Assembly: GCF_019219025.1 (NCBI RefSeq)
Contig: NZ_JAHUWN010000005.1
Span: forward strand, 186,001 to 250,000
Length of the DNA: 64,000 nucleotides
Direction of reading: 5' to 3'
DNA from: Bacillus sp. sid0103
GTDB taxonomy: Bacteria > Bacillota > Bacilli > Bacillales_B > DSM-18226
Shown here: piece after piece, positions 32,979 through 41,096 of the stretch
Numbering within the stretch: position 1 is the first letter of the stretch
Layout: the number at the start of each line of letters is the position of its first letter
The notes under the pieces: model-generated
The model's input: only the letters and a program-made list of their open reading frames with translations
The model's database searches: none
Told to the model about the DNA's origin: nothing
Program-made: the position numbers and the translations under genes

Positions 32979-34493
32979 ATGAGTCTTGAGACTTTGCAAC
33001 AATTTAATTGGAGTGCCATGACACCAGAGTTCATCATCCTTGGTGTATCCGCACTTCTGACACTTTTAGATTTATTTATGCCGAAAAATCAAGATCGAAA
33101 AATTCTCGGCTGGATTGGGATTGTCGCCATCATCGCTGCCATCGTCTCCGTGCTTAGTTTTGTCGGCGGACCTGTGACATCGATTTTGGATGATTCGTTC
33201 CGCTTGGATAGTTTCGCGATGGGCTTTAAATTATTGCTGCTTGTCGGGGCAGGACTGGTCATGTTCTTGGCCGTCAGCTACGAGGCAAAGGATGGTTTAG
33301 AGGAGTATCGCGGCGAGTTTTATTACTTGTTCTTATCAGCCTTGCTCGGTGGAATGATTATGACATCAAGCGGCGATTTAATTACGCTATTCATCGGCTT
33401 GGAATTGTTAACTGTTTCTTCTTATATTTTAGCGGGCATCCGCAAGTATCATTTAGAATCGAACGAATCGGCGATGAAATACGTCATTAATGGCGGAATT
33501 TCCACAGCAATCACGTTGTTTGGGATGAGCTATGTCTATGGTTTAACAGGCTCAACCAATTTAATGAAAATTGCCACCAGCCTGTCCACCTTGGCAGATG
33601 GCCAGCAATCCTACCTGTTAACATTAGCATTTTTGATGGTGTTCGTGGGGTTAGCGTTTAAATTGGCTGCAGCGCCGTTCCATATGTGGGCACCTGACGT
33701 TTACCAAGGGGCACCAACGCCGGTTACGGCTTTCCTAAGTGTCGTTTCGAAGACAGCAGGTTTTGTGATTGTACTTCGAATTTTGTTAACGGTCTTTTTA
33801 TCGGCTGCTTCGGTTGGGAATCCAGAAAAACCAATTTTGCTCGAAATGCAGGATTACATTGCTTTCATCGCGGGAGCAACAATGATTATCGGTAACGTGG
33901 TTGCGTTGAAGCAGTCGAACATTAAACGGATGTTTGCTTATTCCAGCATCGCGCATGCGGGCTATATTCTCGTTGCCTTAACAACGCTGAACTCGAATAT
34001 CTTTTATTCGATTTGGTTCTACCTGCTAGCGTACATGCTCATGAATATGGGCGCGTTCGCCATCATTCAGGTCGTTACCGAAAAATCAGGCTCTGCGAAG
34101 ATTGCTGATTTCGCCGGATTGTATCGCCGTTCGCCTGTACTGGCAGTCTTAATGGGCATCTTGCTTGTGTCATTGGCAGGTTTCCCGGGCACAGCTGGCT
34201 TCATCGGCAAATTAAACATTTTTGTCGGTGCATTTGCAGGCGCAACACCGCATTATGTACTTGCTTCGATAATGATTGCGACAACAGTTGTTTCGTACTT
34301 CTATTATTTTGGAGTGATGACACAAATGTTCTTCCGCCCAGCAAGTGACGACAGCAAGTTCAAGATTCCAGTGGGAATCACGGTCGTTTTGCTTGTGGCA
34401 GTAGTTGGTTCGGTGCTGTTAGGTGTAATGCCAAATTTCGCACTTGATTTCATGCAAAATAACTTAAATAACTTAGCGGACTTTTTCAGCTAA
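32979..34493 (+). CDS. nuoN: NADH-quinone oxidoreductase subunit N
   Basis: Third antiporter-like subunit, 504 residues. Typical regions are YYLFLSALLGGMIMTSSGDLITLFIGLELLTVSSYILAG and FKLAAAPFHMWAPDVYQGAPTPVTAFLSVVSKTAGF. Last gene of the operon and followed by a terminator. No nuoE, nuoF or nuoG occurs in the window. Confidence 0.96.
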   Translation: MSLETLQQFNWSAMTPEFIILGVSALLTLLDLFMPKNQDRKILGWIGIVAIIAAIVSVLSFVGGPVTSILDDSFRLDSFAMGFKLLLLVGAGLVMFLAVSYEAKDGLEEYRGEFYYLFLSALLGGMIMTSSGDLITLFIGLELLTVSSYILAGIRKYHLESNESAMKYVINGGISTAITLFGMSYVYGLTGSTNLMKIATSLSTLADGQQSYLLTLAFLMVFVGLAFKLAAAPFHMWAPDVYQGAPTPVTAFLSVVSKTAGFVIVLRILLTVFLSAASVGNPEKPILLEMQDYIAFIAGATMIIGNVVALKQSNIKRMFAYSSIAHAGYILVALTTLNSNIFYSIWFYLLAYMLMNMGAFAIIQVVTEKSGSAKIADFAGLYRRSPVLAVLMGILLVSLAGFPGTAGFIGKLNIFVGAFAGATPHYVLASIMIATTVVSYFYYFGVMTQMFFRPASDDSKFKIPVGITVVLLVAVVGSVLLGVMPNFALDFMQNNLNNLADFFS

Positions 34494-34564
34494 GTAGGGA
34501 GAAATGGGTCTAGCTGTTTTGGGGAAAGCAGCAAGGTCAAACTAAAGGGGTCTTCATACAGAAA

Positions 34565-34597
34565 GAAGAGGCTGGGGGAGCCTCTTCTTTTTTTATT
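34565..34597 (+). terminator. Terminator of the nuo operon
   Basis: GAAGAGGCT (34565-34573) pairs perfectly with AGCCTCTTC (34579-34587) around GGGGG and is followed by a T-run. Confidence 0.92.
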
Positions 34598-34621
34598 TTT
34601 TTTGCTTTTACATATATTTTT

Positions 34622-35173
34622 TTAAAATTTGTTATTTAAAGCGGGATTGCGCTCTCTTATGGTATTGAAGCGGTCTTCCTCCTTTTCAGGTGTCGGCTCC
34701 ACGTCAGAAGGAATATCTTCTTGGGTGGAATGGTCTCGTTTGTTAACCAGGACGAGGATCTTTCCTTCTTCCACTGATTCCCCGTAATACTTGGCGTCGT
34801 CATCTGGAATGCCCAGTCCGACCAGGGCTCCGGTTAATCCGCCTAAACCTGCACCGGTAATCGCCCCCAGGATGCTGGCAGCAACGGGACCGGCGGCGAC
34901 GATTGGGCCGATACCTGGTATCGCAAGGGCGCCAAGGCCTGCTAATAGTCCGGTTGCCCCGCCAAGTGCTCCACCGGTAATCGCACCTGTCGCAGCAGTT
35001 TCTTCAGCTACTGTCCCCGTTTCGTCTGCGACGTAATCCACATGGTGAGGATCTTTACCAATGACACTGATTTCGGACTTATCGTATCCCCATTTTTGTA
35101 AATCCTCAATCGCTGCTATTGCCTCTTGTTCCGATTGATACACACCTACAATGTTTTTTCCATGCTTGTCCAT
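34622..35173 (-). CDS. YflT-domain general stress protein with Gly/Ala-rich core
   Basis: 183 residues. The N-terminal 45 residues (IVGVYQSEQEAIAAIEDLQKWGYDKSEISVIGKD) match the fold of general stress protein 17M/YflT. A glycine- and alanine-rich hydrophobic stretch (about residues 65-120, with repeated GALGG and GAGLGG) follows, then the GESVEEGKILVLV segment typical of such proteins and an acidic tail. The glycine-rich part may be a membrane-inserting hairpin. Biochemical role unknown. It is last in a minus-strand group with the CsbD-like and lipoprotein genes, downstream of a sigma-B promoter, so general-stress control is likely. Confidence 0.8.
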   Translation of the reverse strand: MDKHGKNIVGVYQSEQEAIAAIEDLQKWGYDKSEISVIGKDPHHVDYVADETGTVAEETAATGAITGGALGGATGLLAGLGALAIPGIGPIVAAGPVAASILGAITGAGLGGLTGALVGLGIPDDDAKYYGESVEEGKILVLVNKRDHSTQEDIPSDVEPTPEKEEDRFNTIRERNPALNNKF

Positions 35174-35217
35174 TATTCTTCCTCCTCTAATTGAATAGTT
35201 TCGTTGGTTAATAATGA

Positions 35218-35388
35218 CTATTTTGATAGTTTATCTTTCACTTCTCCAACGCGTTCCTTCACTTTTCCTTTTGCCTTATCAAGTTTTCCGTCTACTACCT
35301 TTGAATCATCGTCAGTTAATCGCCCCCATTGCTCTTTAGCTTCACCTTTTACCTGCTCGACTGTCCCTGATAATTTATCTTTATTCAT
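35218..35388 (-). CDS. CsbD-family stress protein (56 residues)
   Basis: A small hydrophilic protein starting MNKDKLSGTVEQVKGEAKEQWG and ending KERVGEVKDKLSK, which is the CsbD pattern: two helices rich in Lys and Glu with a G-x-x-KG-x-x-KE spacing. CsbD is a sigma-B-controlled protein of unknown biochemical function in B. subtilis. GGAGG lies 9 bases before the ATG at 35388 (an ATG at 35397 abuts the site). Operon with the neighbouring stress genes on the minus strand. Confidence 0.88.
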   Translation of the reverse strand: MNKDKLSGTVEQVKGEAKEQWGRLTDDDSKVVDGKLDKAKGKVKERVGEVKDKLSK

Positions 35389-35405
35389 TTTGTTCATCCT
35401 CCTTA

Positions 35406-35714
35406 TTATTTCTGATCTGCTTCATCTTTCTTTTCGCCATCGTTAATTCCATTATCTTGGTCTTTTCCATCACCAATGCCATTCTCTTCTAATTTTTCCT
35501 CGACATTATTCACCGCCTCGTCTAGGTTCTTTTCTGCATCTTTTAAAGTTGCTTTGGCTTCCTGCTTGTTATCATTATCGATTGCATCTTTTTGCTGTCC
35601 ATCACTAATGCCATTATCTTGATCGACACCATCAGCACATCCAGCTAAACCGCTGAATGTCAGTGATACCGCCAATCCACCACATAATAATTGTTTCTTC
35701 CAACCCATATTCAT
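35406..35714 (-). CDS. Small acidic lipoprotein
   Basis: 102 residues with a lipoprotein signal: a basic start (MNMGWKKQ), a hydrophobic stretch and the lipobox LAGC, with the lipidated cysteine at residue 26. The mature part is very polar and acidic and repeats a DQDNGI(S/N)DG motif at both ends (about 31-40 and 85-94), with a helical AEKNLDEAVNNVEEKLEENG between. I do not recognise the function. Strong AGGAGGAGGAG precedes the ATG. It heads the minus-strand stress operon directly after a sigma-B promoter. Confidence 0.75.
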   Translation of the reverse strand: MNMGWKKQLLCGGLAVSLTFSGLAGCADGVDQDNGISDGQQKDAIDNDNKQEAKATLKDAEKNLDEAVNNVEEKLEENGIGDGKDQDNGINDGEKKDEADQK

Positions 35715-35786
35715 TGCGAACTCCTCCTCCTAATTGAATGGTTACACATCGTTTAGAAGTGCAAGTCTGCCTTGCATATTGGTTGT

Positions 35787-35811
35787 ATTCCCGCTGAAGG
35801 GGACTTGAAAC
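35787..35811 (-). promoter_or_regulatory. Sigma-B promoter of the lipoprotein-csbD-yflT group
   Basis: Read on the minus strand: GTTTCA (35811-35806), 13-bp spacer, GGGAAT (35792-35787). This fits the sigma-B consensus GTTTNA-N12-15-GGGTAT with the accepted GGGAAT variant. Confidence 0.75.
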
Positions 35812-35937
35812 CTCATTTTTTTCCGAAAGGGTCAGCTACAGCCCAAAAACAGGGAGGCAATTCGAATTCCTTCATTAAATGCCCTTTTTTGAAAAAATTT
35901 TTAAAAATAGTTTCCTCGGCATTCTTTTTAAAAAAAA

Positions 35938-35961
35938 GTTTCAACTCACCAATAAGGGTTA
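35938..35961 (+). promoter_or_regulatory. Probable sigma-B promoter of the channel gene
   Basis: GTTTCA (35938-35943), 12-bp spacer, GGGTTA (35956-35961), 63 bases before the channel start. The same GTTTCA-N12-GGGTTA arrangement occurs at 51285-51308. It is divergent from the promoter at 35787-35811. Confidence 0.6.
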
Positions 35962-36023
35962 TATATCTACTAGAAAACTTACTTACGTAAATAAGTTAGA
36001 AACTAAAAAAGGAGAGTGATAGG

Positions 36024-37529
36024 ATGGAGATGGATCAATTGATGACGGGATGGTATTCGTATTTTAACCAGATTCCCAACCTGCTGCTGGCTATTCTCGT
36101 ATTAGTCGTTGGCTGGCTGGTTGCGAAAAGTATCGGCAAAAGTGTGGAGGTCCTTTTAAGGAAAACCGACTTTGATAATCGCTTGTTTGCCAACCTGGGA
36201 AAGAGGAAATACTCATCTGAAGTGATTATTGGAAAAATCGTTTATTATCTATTACTAGTTTTTGTGTGGATTATCTTTTTTAACATCCTTCACTTAAGCT
36301 TGATCGCCACACCGCTCGTAGCGATGTTATCGACGATTACAGCAGCGATTCCAAACGTCTTAAAAGCGGCGTTGATTTTACTGCTAGCATGGGCTGTTGC
36401 ATCCCTGCTTAGAATCCTCCTTAAAAAGGGAACTGCAATGGTTCATTTAGAACGCCAGTTAGTTAAATGGAAGCTGGCCAATAATGAAGCCGAGGCAATC
36501 CTCAAGCTGAATAGTTTCGCGAAAGCGCTATTCTACTTTGTTTTCTTATTATTTTTACCTGGGGTGTTGGACGCCTTACAAATGGAAGGCGTGTCCGAAC
36601 CATTTGCCCAAACGCTATCAACGTTACTGGCCTTTATCCCTAAATTATTTGCAGCGGCACTAATTGTGTTGATCGGCTGGTTGATTGCAAAAGTCGTCAG
36701 GGATATTTTAACCAACTTCTTACGGAGTATTGGGACGGAGCGAATTGGCCAACGTTTCGGGGTAAATCAGACAGGAGAGGGAACCACTCTTTCAAGTCTA
36801 GTCGGAAATATTGCGTTTATTCTTATCTTAATTCCGACGATCATTACTGCTCTAGAAAAACTGGAGCTTAAAGGAATATCTGAGCCTGCAATTGCGATGC
36901 TTGATCGTGTGCTCTCCTTGATTCCCAACATAGCGGTCGCCGTTATCCTCATCTTAGTTGGTATTTGGCTTGGAAAATGGGTCGAAAAAATGGTGACACA
37001 ATTGCTTTGGCGTTTAAGAGTGAACCATCTCTTTCAGCAGATTGGGATTGGCTCACTCAATCCAGAGACATCCAAGTACAATCTCTCACAAATCGTGGGG
37101 ATGCTCGTAAAAATCGTGATTGTTTTATTATTCACCGTGGAAGCCCTACAAATTGTCCACTTAGCGTTCTTAGTAACGCTGGCAACCGGCGTGATTGCTT
37201 ATTTACCAATGTTATTTGCGGCACTCGTAATCTTAGGAATGGGATTATATGTTGGTCAACTGGTCGAGCGTATATTACAAAACATAATCAAGAACGGTTA
37301 CGCGCGAACCCTAGCAGCGGTTGGGAAATATGCCATCTTTGCGATCACTGTCTTTATGGCCTTGGATCAGCTGGGTGTGGCCCATTCCATCGTCAATGCC
37401 GCCTTTATTCTCGTCTTAGGCGGTGCAGCCTTAGCCTTTGGCCTGGCCTTTGGTCTTGGCGGAAAGGAATTTGCTGCAAAATATTTAGGGAAGTTAGATC
37501 GTAAAATGGATAAGAAGATCATTGAATAA
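36024..37529 (+). CDS. Mechanosensitive-channel-type membrane protein with repeated conserved TM helices (CmpX-like)
   Basis: 501 residues and about twelve hydrophobic segments. Units of the 'conserved TM helix' type repeat along the chain: each has P-x-(L/V)-x(3)-L-x(3)-V-GW-x-(V/I/L)AK, for example IPNLLLAILVLVVGWLVAK, IPKLFAAALIVLIGWLIAK and IPNIAVAVILILVGIWLGK. The C-terminus (AALAFGLAFGLGGKEFA) resembles the pore helix and beta start of small mechanosensitive (MscS-like) proteins, without a full MscS beta-domain. It probably acts in osmotic stress. The sigma-B-like promoter and the location in the stress island support that. Start ATG 36024 with AAAAGGAGAG upstream. Confidence 0.75.
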   Translation: MEMDQLMTGWYSYFNQIPNLLLAILVLVVGWLVAKSIGKSVEVLLRKTDFDNRLFANLGKRKYSSEVIIGKIVYYLLLVFVWIIFFNILHLSLIATPLVAMLSTITAAIPNVLKAALILLLAWAVASLLRILLKKGTAMVHLERQLVKWKLANNEAEAILKLNSFAKALFYFVFLLFLPGVLDALQMEGVSEPFAQTLSTLLAFIPKLFAAALIVLIGWLIAKVVRDILTNFLRSIGTERIGQRFGVNQTGEGTTLSSLVGNIAFILILIPTIITALEKLELKGISEPAIAMLDRVLSLIPNIAVAVILILVGIWLGKWVEKMVTQLLWRLRVNHLFQQIGIGSLNPETSKYNLSQIVGMLVKIVIVLLFTVEALQIVHLAFLVTLATGVIAYLPMLFAALVILGMGLYVGQLVERILQNIIKNGYARTLAAVGKYAIFAITVFMALDQLGVAHSIVNAAFILVLGGAALAFGLAFGLGGKEFAAKYLGKLDRKMDKKIIE

Positions 37530-37566
37530 TGAAGCAGACGGGGGCAAGTCATCCCCGATCCCCAGT

Positions 37567-37608
37567 ATAACAACCCGAACTCGGTGATGTCGGGTTGTTA
37601 TTTTTTTT
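37567..37608 (+). terminator. Terminator of the channel gene
   Basis: AACAACCCGA pairs with TCGGGTTGTT around an 11-base loop and is followed by eight T. Confidence 0.9.
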
Positions 37609-37709
37609 AATATGCCCGGTTTCAGACATAGGTATAAAGACCAAGGGCAAAAAGAAGGATTTACTTTCCGAGTGCATCTCTTAAAATACATAGAAGGAGG
37701 TAGAGTAAT

Positions 37710-38027
37710 ATGATCAAACGAGCGGTCATCCTTTTGGTGCTCTCATCAATCTTAGTCACATTAGTTTGGGTTCGACATCAGTCAACTGCGCCTGTTAACA
37801 ATACAAGTACGGAACGCCATGTTTCATCTAAATACACGACAGTAGAATACAAGATTAGCAAGATTAAAGGGAAGAAATACTACGGAAAAGGTGAAGACGG
37901 GGAAGAAATCGTTTTTTCAGCTGAAAACATTGTTTCGGGTGAGAACATCCAAGTCGATGATGTAGTCATTTGCTATTTTGAAAAGCATAATTTAGGTAAA
38001 GGTTTAGTAAAAGTCGAGGAGAAATAG
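37710..38027 (+). CDS. Small membrane-anchored or secreted protein, unknown function
   Basis: 105 residues: a basic start (MIKR), one hydrophobic segment (about 5-21, no lipobox or clear cleavage site), a Ser/Thr linker and a compact domain from about residue 40. The pattern EYKISKIKGKKYYGKGEDGEEIVFSAENI then IQVDDVVICYFEKHNLGKGLVKVEE suggests a small beta-barrel (OB-like), but I do not recognise a family. AGAAGGAGGTAG precedes the ATG. It is followed 26 bases later by another small gene in the same direction. Confidence 0.65.
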   Translation: MIKRAVILLVLSSILVTLVWVRHQSTAPVNNTSTERHVSSKYTTVEYKISKIKGKKYYGKGEDGEEIVFSAENIVSGENIQVDDVVICYFEKHNLGKGLVKVEEK

Positions 38028-38052
38028 GATCTCAAGGGAAAGGAAAATCAGG

Positions 38053-38271
38053 ATGAAGGAATTTACTGTTTGCTATACGTTTGATAATGAGATCATTACC
38101 GAAAAAATGATCAAAGATCGAGATGTGAAAAAAGAAGAAGTGGAACAAGAAATCATTGACATGATGGATCGTAATAAATACTTTATTGTGAAAAATAACC
38201 AAGGCAATTATGTGATCAATTCCTATTTAGTCCGTTATGTTCGGATCATGAATGAGAAGATACTAGTTTAG
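38053..38271 (+). CDS. Small protein of unknown function (72 residues)
   Basis: A soluble protein starting MKEFTVCYTFDNEIITEKMI with a charged middle (RDVKKEEVEQEIIDMMDRNKYFIV) and a beta-like C-terminus. The pattern suggests a short beta-alpha-beta fold. GGAAAATCAGG precedes the ATG at modest quality. It probably shares a transcript with the gene at 37710. No family recognised. Confidence 0.6.
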   Translation: MKEFTVCYTFDNEIITEKMIKDRDVKKEEVEQEIIDMMDRNKYFIVKNNQGNYVINSYLVRYVRIMNEKILV

Positions 38272-38319
38272 TAATACTTCACCAGACTGCCCCGAAGTTT
38301 CAATCCACTTCACACCCAT

Positions 38320-38354
38320 CAAAAAATAAAGCTGGGGCAGAAATCCACCCCAAC
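38320..38354 (-). terminator. Terminator of the minus-strand gene at 38361
   Basis: On the minus strand TTGGGGTGG pairs imperfectly with CCCCAGC, followed by TTTATTTTTT. Confidence 0.6.
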
Positions 38355-38360
38355 CGCTTA

Positions 38361-38633
38361 TCATTGCATTTTCTCATTAAAAAATTGAACAGAGTACATG
38401 GCCCCTTCACTTACCATTTCATTATCTTCTAAATCATGCGGGTGAGGGTTTCCTCCCTTTTCAATCGGGAGAATCTCACTTTTATCGAAGGGTGAAGGTT
38501 TAATCTTCCGTTTCCAGTCTCTCAGCACACTTCCCGCTTTTAATCGGTTTGGTTTAGACGATAACCACATTGCAGCCGATGCTCCCATCCCCGCAACCAC
38601 AATCATCGAAGTAACAGGTACCTTTCGTTTCAT
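38361..38633 (-). CDS. Small protein with N-terminal hydrophobic segment, unknown function
   Basis: 90 residues: MKRKVPVTSMIVVAGMGASAAMWLSS is a typical signal or anchor (two or three basic residues, then a hydrophobic stretch). The rest is polar and ends acidic. YtxH-like stress proteins have a comparable start, but no diagnostic motif is seen. Upstream on the minus strand is an excellent sigma-B promoter, so it is most likely a stress-induced protein. AGGAGG precedes the ATG. Confidence 0.7.
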   Translation of the reverse strand: MKRKVPVTSMIVVAGMGASAAMWLSSKPNRLKAGSVLRDWKRKIKPSPFDKSEILPIEKGGNPHPHDLEDNEMVSEGAMYSVQFFNEKMQ

Positions 38634-38702
38634 TTTAAAACCTCCTATAGATACTTTTAAAATAGGACTTTCATATACAACAAAGCTCTATTTCTCATAG
38701 GT

Positions 38703-38727
38703 ATACCCGTTTTCGGACCGTTCAAAC
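38703..38727 (-). promoter_or_regulatory. Sigma-B promoter of the small gene at 38361
   Basis: Read on the minus strand: GTTTGA (38727-38722), 13-bp spacer, GGGTAT (38708-38703). Confidence 0.8.
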
Positions 38728-38739
38728 AGTATGTTCGAG

Positions 38740-38766
38740 GTTTCATTTCATTCAGAAGAGGGGATA
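38740..38766 (+). promoter_or_regulatory. Possible sigma-B promoter of the CorA-like gene
   Basis: GTTTCA (38740-38745) followed after 14-15 bp by GGGGATA (38760-38766). The -10 deviates from GGGTAT, so this is a weaker call. It is divergent to and adjoining the promoter at 38703-38727. Confidence 0.45.
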
Positions 38767-38797
38767 TAGATAAAAAAACTTTCTGAAAGGAGATCCT

Positions 38798-39742
38798 ATG
38801 GAAAAATGTATCGGTGAAAACAGGTGGAAATGGTACCAGTTTAAGGAGAATGAGGATGATAGTAATAAACCAATGTTCGAACAGGATCATTCCAGATGTA
38901 ACCTTTGGCTGGAACGAGTGCTGCAAAAGAAAACCAATTCCTTAAGGATCAAAATCCTTGATTCTGGCGTTAAAGTGGTGACGGGCTCTCTCATTTATAA
39001 GCAAAATTTTGAAGAGGCAAAGGACTATCAAATCTTTCATTTTTATGTAACGGAGGATCAACTGATTACGGTCGATCTACATTTTCCGAACTTTAAACAT
39101 ATCCATCCCGAACAGCTGTATAAGCAAATGAACAAGACTGAGAACGCAGTCGAGGGCTTCTTTATTTTGCTGGGGGAACTGATGAATGAAATGTTAGTTG
39201 AAATTGATCGATTTGAAGAGGCGTTAAAAACACTCATTTGGAGTATCCGCAAAAAGAATGGAACGAATATCCTCGAAAAAATTTATATGCGCAGGCATGA
39301 ACTATTAATTTGGAAAAGCCTGTTGATACCCATCAATGAGCTAAAAATAGGGATCGAGGAGGTCGACCTGCAAGAAGTGAGCAGGGTCGAGATGTTTACT
39401 CTCTTAGTCAAACGGATTGAACGAATGACCGCGTTGCTCAACGAATACGAACATGAACTGGATTCAATTATTAATTTAGAAGAGGTCATCTCCTCCCATC
39501 GTGGCAACGAAATTATGAAAACCTTAACGGTAATCACGATTATTTTTACCCCGATCATGGCATTTGGGGCCCTATGGGGAATGAACTTCAAGCATATGCC
39601 GGAACTCGAGTGGCGCTACGGCTATCTTCTTTCGATTATTCTGATCATCATCGCGACACTCCTGCTGTATGGCTTTTTAAGATTCAAAGGCTGGACGGGC
39701 GATCTATTGACAGGGAAACAGAAGGATTCTTATTTTAAATAA
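38798..39742 (+). CDS. CorA-family magnesium (divalent cation) transporter
   Basis: 314 residues. The cytoplasmic N-terminal two-thirds form the alpha/beta funnel and long stalk helix. The two C-terminal helices carry the family-defining selectivity motif GMN at 261-263 (ALWGMNFKHMPELEWRYGY). CorA pentamers let Mg2+ (and in some members Co2+ or Zn2+) enter the cell. In other bacilli related genes are of the YfjQ type. The ATG at 38798 has AAAGGAGAT upstream. The location in the stress island and a possible sigma-B promoter suggest use under general stress. Confidence 0.88.
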   Translation: MEKCIGENRWKWYQFKENEDDSNKPMFEQDHSRCNLWLERVLQKKTNSLRIKILDSGVKVVTGSLIYKQNFEEAKDYQIFHFYVTEDQLITVDLHFPNFKHIHPEQLYKQMNKTENAVEGFFILLGELMNEMLVEIDRFEEALKTLIWSIRKKNGTNILEKIYMRRHELLIWKSLLIPINELKIGIEEVDLQEVSRVEMFTLLVKRIERMTALLNEYEHELDSIINLEEVISSHRGNEIMKTLTVITIIFTPIMAFGALWGMNFKHMPELEWRYGYLLSIILIIIATLLLYGFLRFKGWTGDLLTGKQKDSYFK

Positions 39743-39748
39743 TGAAGC

Positions 39749-39777
39749 GGCTTGCCCAGAATGGTGCAAGCCTTTTT
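39749..39777 (+). terminator. Terminator of the CorA-like gene
   Basis: GGCTTGC (39749-39755) pairs with GCAAGCC (39766-39772), followed by TTTTT. Confidence 0.85.
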
Positions 39778-39824
39778 GCATAAAAATAACGACCCTGTGA
39801 AAGGGCCGCTGCGAGGATCTTCTT

Positions 39825-39989
39825 TTATTGCTGTGGATCGGGGGTTTGCTTTTCCTTCTTGAGCTGGGTACCGGTTTTGGCCTCCTCCATTTCCTTACCG
39901 AGCTTCTTGATTTCCTCTAAATTTTGGGCCATCGAGCCATTGTTTGCTCTCTTAACCTTCTCGTGTAACTCATGTTTTTTCGTATCCAT
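39825..39989 (-). CDS. Small charged protein (54 residues), unknown function
   Basis: A very hydrophilic protein starting MDTKKHELHEKVKRANNGSM and ending KKEKQTPDPQQ. The middle LEEIKKLGKEMEEAK is a probable helix. AGGAGAGG lies 5 bases before the ATG, a strong ribosome-binding site that argues for translation. Similar small Lys/Glu-rich proteins are common in spores and stress responses of bacilli, but I cannot name a family. It lies between corA and the sigB operon on the minus strand. Confidence 0.65.
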   Translation of the reverse strand: MDTKKHELHEKVKRANNGSMAQNLEEIKKLGKEMEEAKTGTQLKKEKQTPDPQQ

Positions 39990-40226
39990 TTGAACCTCTC
40001 CTTTATGATCGTCGTAATCTTGTAATACCCCATTTTTTAAGAATGAAACCTATTAGGTTTGCTTAGGTAGATTGGTGGATTCGTCCGATAATTTGAATAT
40101 TTTGGTATACTATTGAGAATAGGTGAATTATTTTTAAAGGCTTTGGTATAGGTGAATGTTGATTGGAGTGAAAGGAGCTGCAATCAACATTTAGACAAAA
40201 TAAATAAAACTTTTTTTAAAATAAAG
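39990..40226. other. Intergenic region upstream of rsbV
   Basis: Holds divergent upstream regions for the small minus-strand gene and the rsbV operon. AT-rich; no further element recognised apart from the sigma-B promoter that follows. Confidence 0.4.
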
Positions 40227-40251
40227 GTTTGGGTTTTGAAAATAAGGGTAT
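40227..40251 (+). promoter_or_regulatory. Sigma-B promoter of the rsbV-rsbW-sigB operon
   Basis: GTTTGG (40227-40232), 13-bp spacer, perfect GGGTAT (40246-40251), 34 bases before rsbV. Autoregulation of the sigB operon by its own sigma factor is known in Bacillus and Listeria. Confidence 0.82.
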
Positions 40252-40284
40252 GTACATGGTAAATCTTTCAGGGGTGATGAGGAT

Positions 40285-40617
40285 ATGAATATAACGATAG
40301 ATAAACAGCAGCGTGATGAGGTAGTCGTGGTGCTTGTGGCAGGGGAAATCGATGCCTATACGGCGCCGCAGCTTCGAGAAGAATTATTGTCACTTGCGGA
40401 AGCGGGAAATAAGGTGATCACCGTTAATCTCCAGGATGTGACCTATTTAGATAGTACCGGTCTTGGTGTGTTTGTAGGTTTATTTAAACAGCTAAAGGAA
40501 AATGACGGCGAATTAAAGTTAATTAACTTATCGGAACGACTCCAACGACTATTTCAAATTACGGGATTATGTAATGTTATGAATATCTCTTCAACGCCAG
40601 AGGAGGGGAGACAATGA
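40285..40617 (+). CDS. rsbV: Anti-sigma-B factor antagonist RsbV
   Basis: 110-residue STAS-domain protein. When unphosphorylated it binds RsbW and frees sigma-B; RsbW phosphorylates it on the conserved serine, here Ser57 in DVTYLDSTGLGVF. The N-terminal VVVLVAGEIDAYTAPQLREEL is also characteristic. ATG 40285 has GGGGTGATGAGG upstream. It overlaps rsbW by 4 bases. Confidence 0.96.
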   Translation: MNITIDKQQRDEVVVVLVAGEIDAYTAPQLREELLSLAEAGNKVITVNLQDVTYLDSTGLGVFVGLFKQLKENDGELKLINLSERLQRLFQITGLCNVMNISSTPEEGRQ

Positions 40618-41096
40618 ACCAAGTGATGGATTATATTGAAATGAAAATTCCTGCCAAACCCGAGTATGTGGGGGTGATTCGCTTGACGCTATCGGGCATT
40701 GCCAGCCGCATGGGGTTTACATATGAGGAAATCGAGGATATTAAAATCGCGATAAGTGAAGCTTGTACAAACGCCGTTCACCATGCTTACCCTAAGGATG
40801 AAGGCGGCGAAGTAATTGTCGGATTTGGAATTTATCCGGACAAGTTAGAAATGATGGTAGCGGACAGTGGAAAGAGCTTTAATTTTACCCAGACAAAGAA
40901 CGAATTAGGTCCCTATACTGAAGCAAGTACAGTGGAGCAGCTGTCAGAAGGAGGGTTAGGTCTGTATTTAATTGAAACGCTGATGGATGAAGTGAGTGTC
41001 TCGAATCACTCCGGAGTAACGGTCTTCATGGTGAAGTATCTAGGCGGGGAGCGTGAAAATCATGACACAAGCATCACAACCCGTGAAACGAACTAA
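40614..41096 (+). CDS. rsbW: Serine kinase and anti-sigma-B factor RsbW
   Basis: 160-residue GHKL-type kinase that holds sigma-B inactive and phosphorylates RsbV. The N-box is in IKIAISEACTNAVHHAYP, the G1 box in MVADSGKSF, and the glycine-rich G2 region in LSEGGLGLYLIETLMD. Translation is coupled to rsbV (ATGA), and the end overlaps sigB by 35 bases. Confidence 0.96.
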   Translation: MNQVMDYIEMKIPAKPEYVGVIRLTLSGIASRMGFTYEEIEDIKIAISEACTNAVHHAYPKDEGGEVIVGFGIYPDKLEMMVADSGKSFNFTQTKNELGPYTEASTVEQLSEGGLGLYLIETLMDEVSVSNHSGVTVFMVKYLGGERENHDTSITTRETN

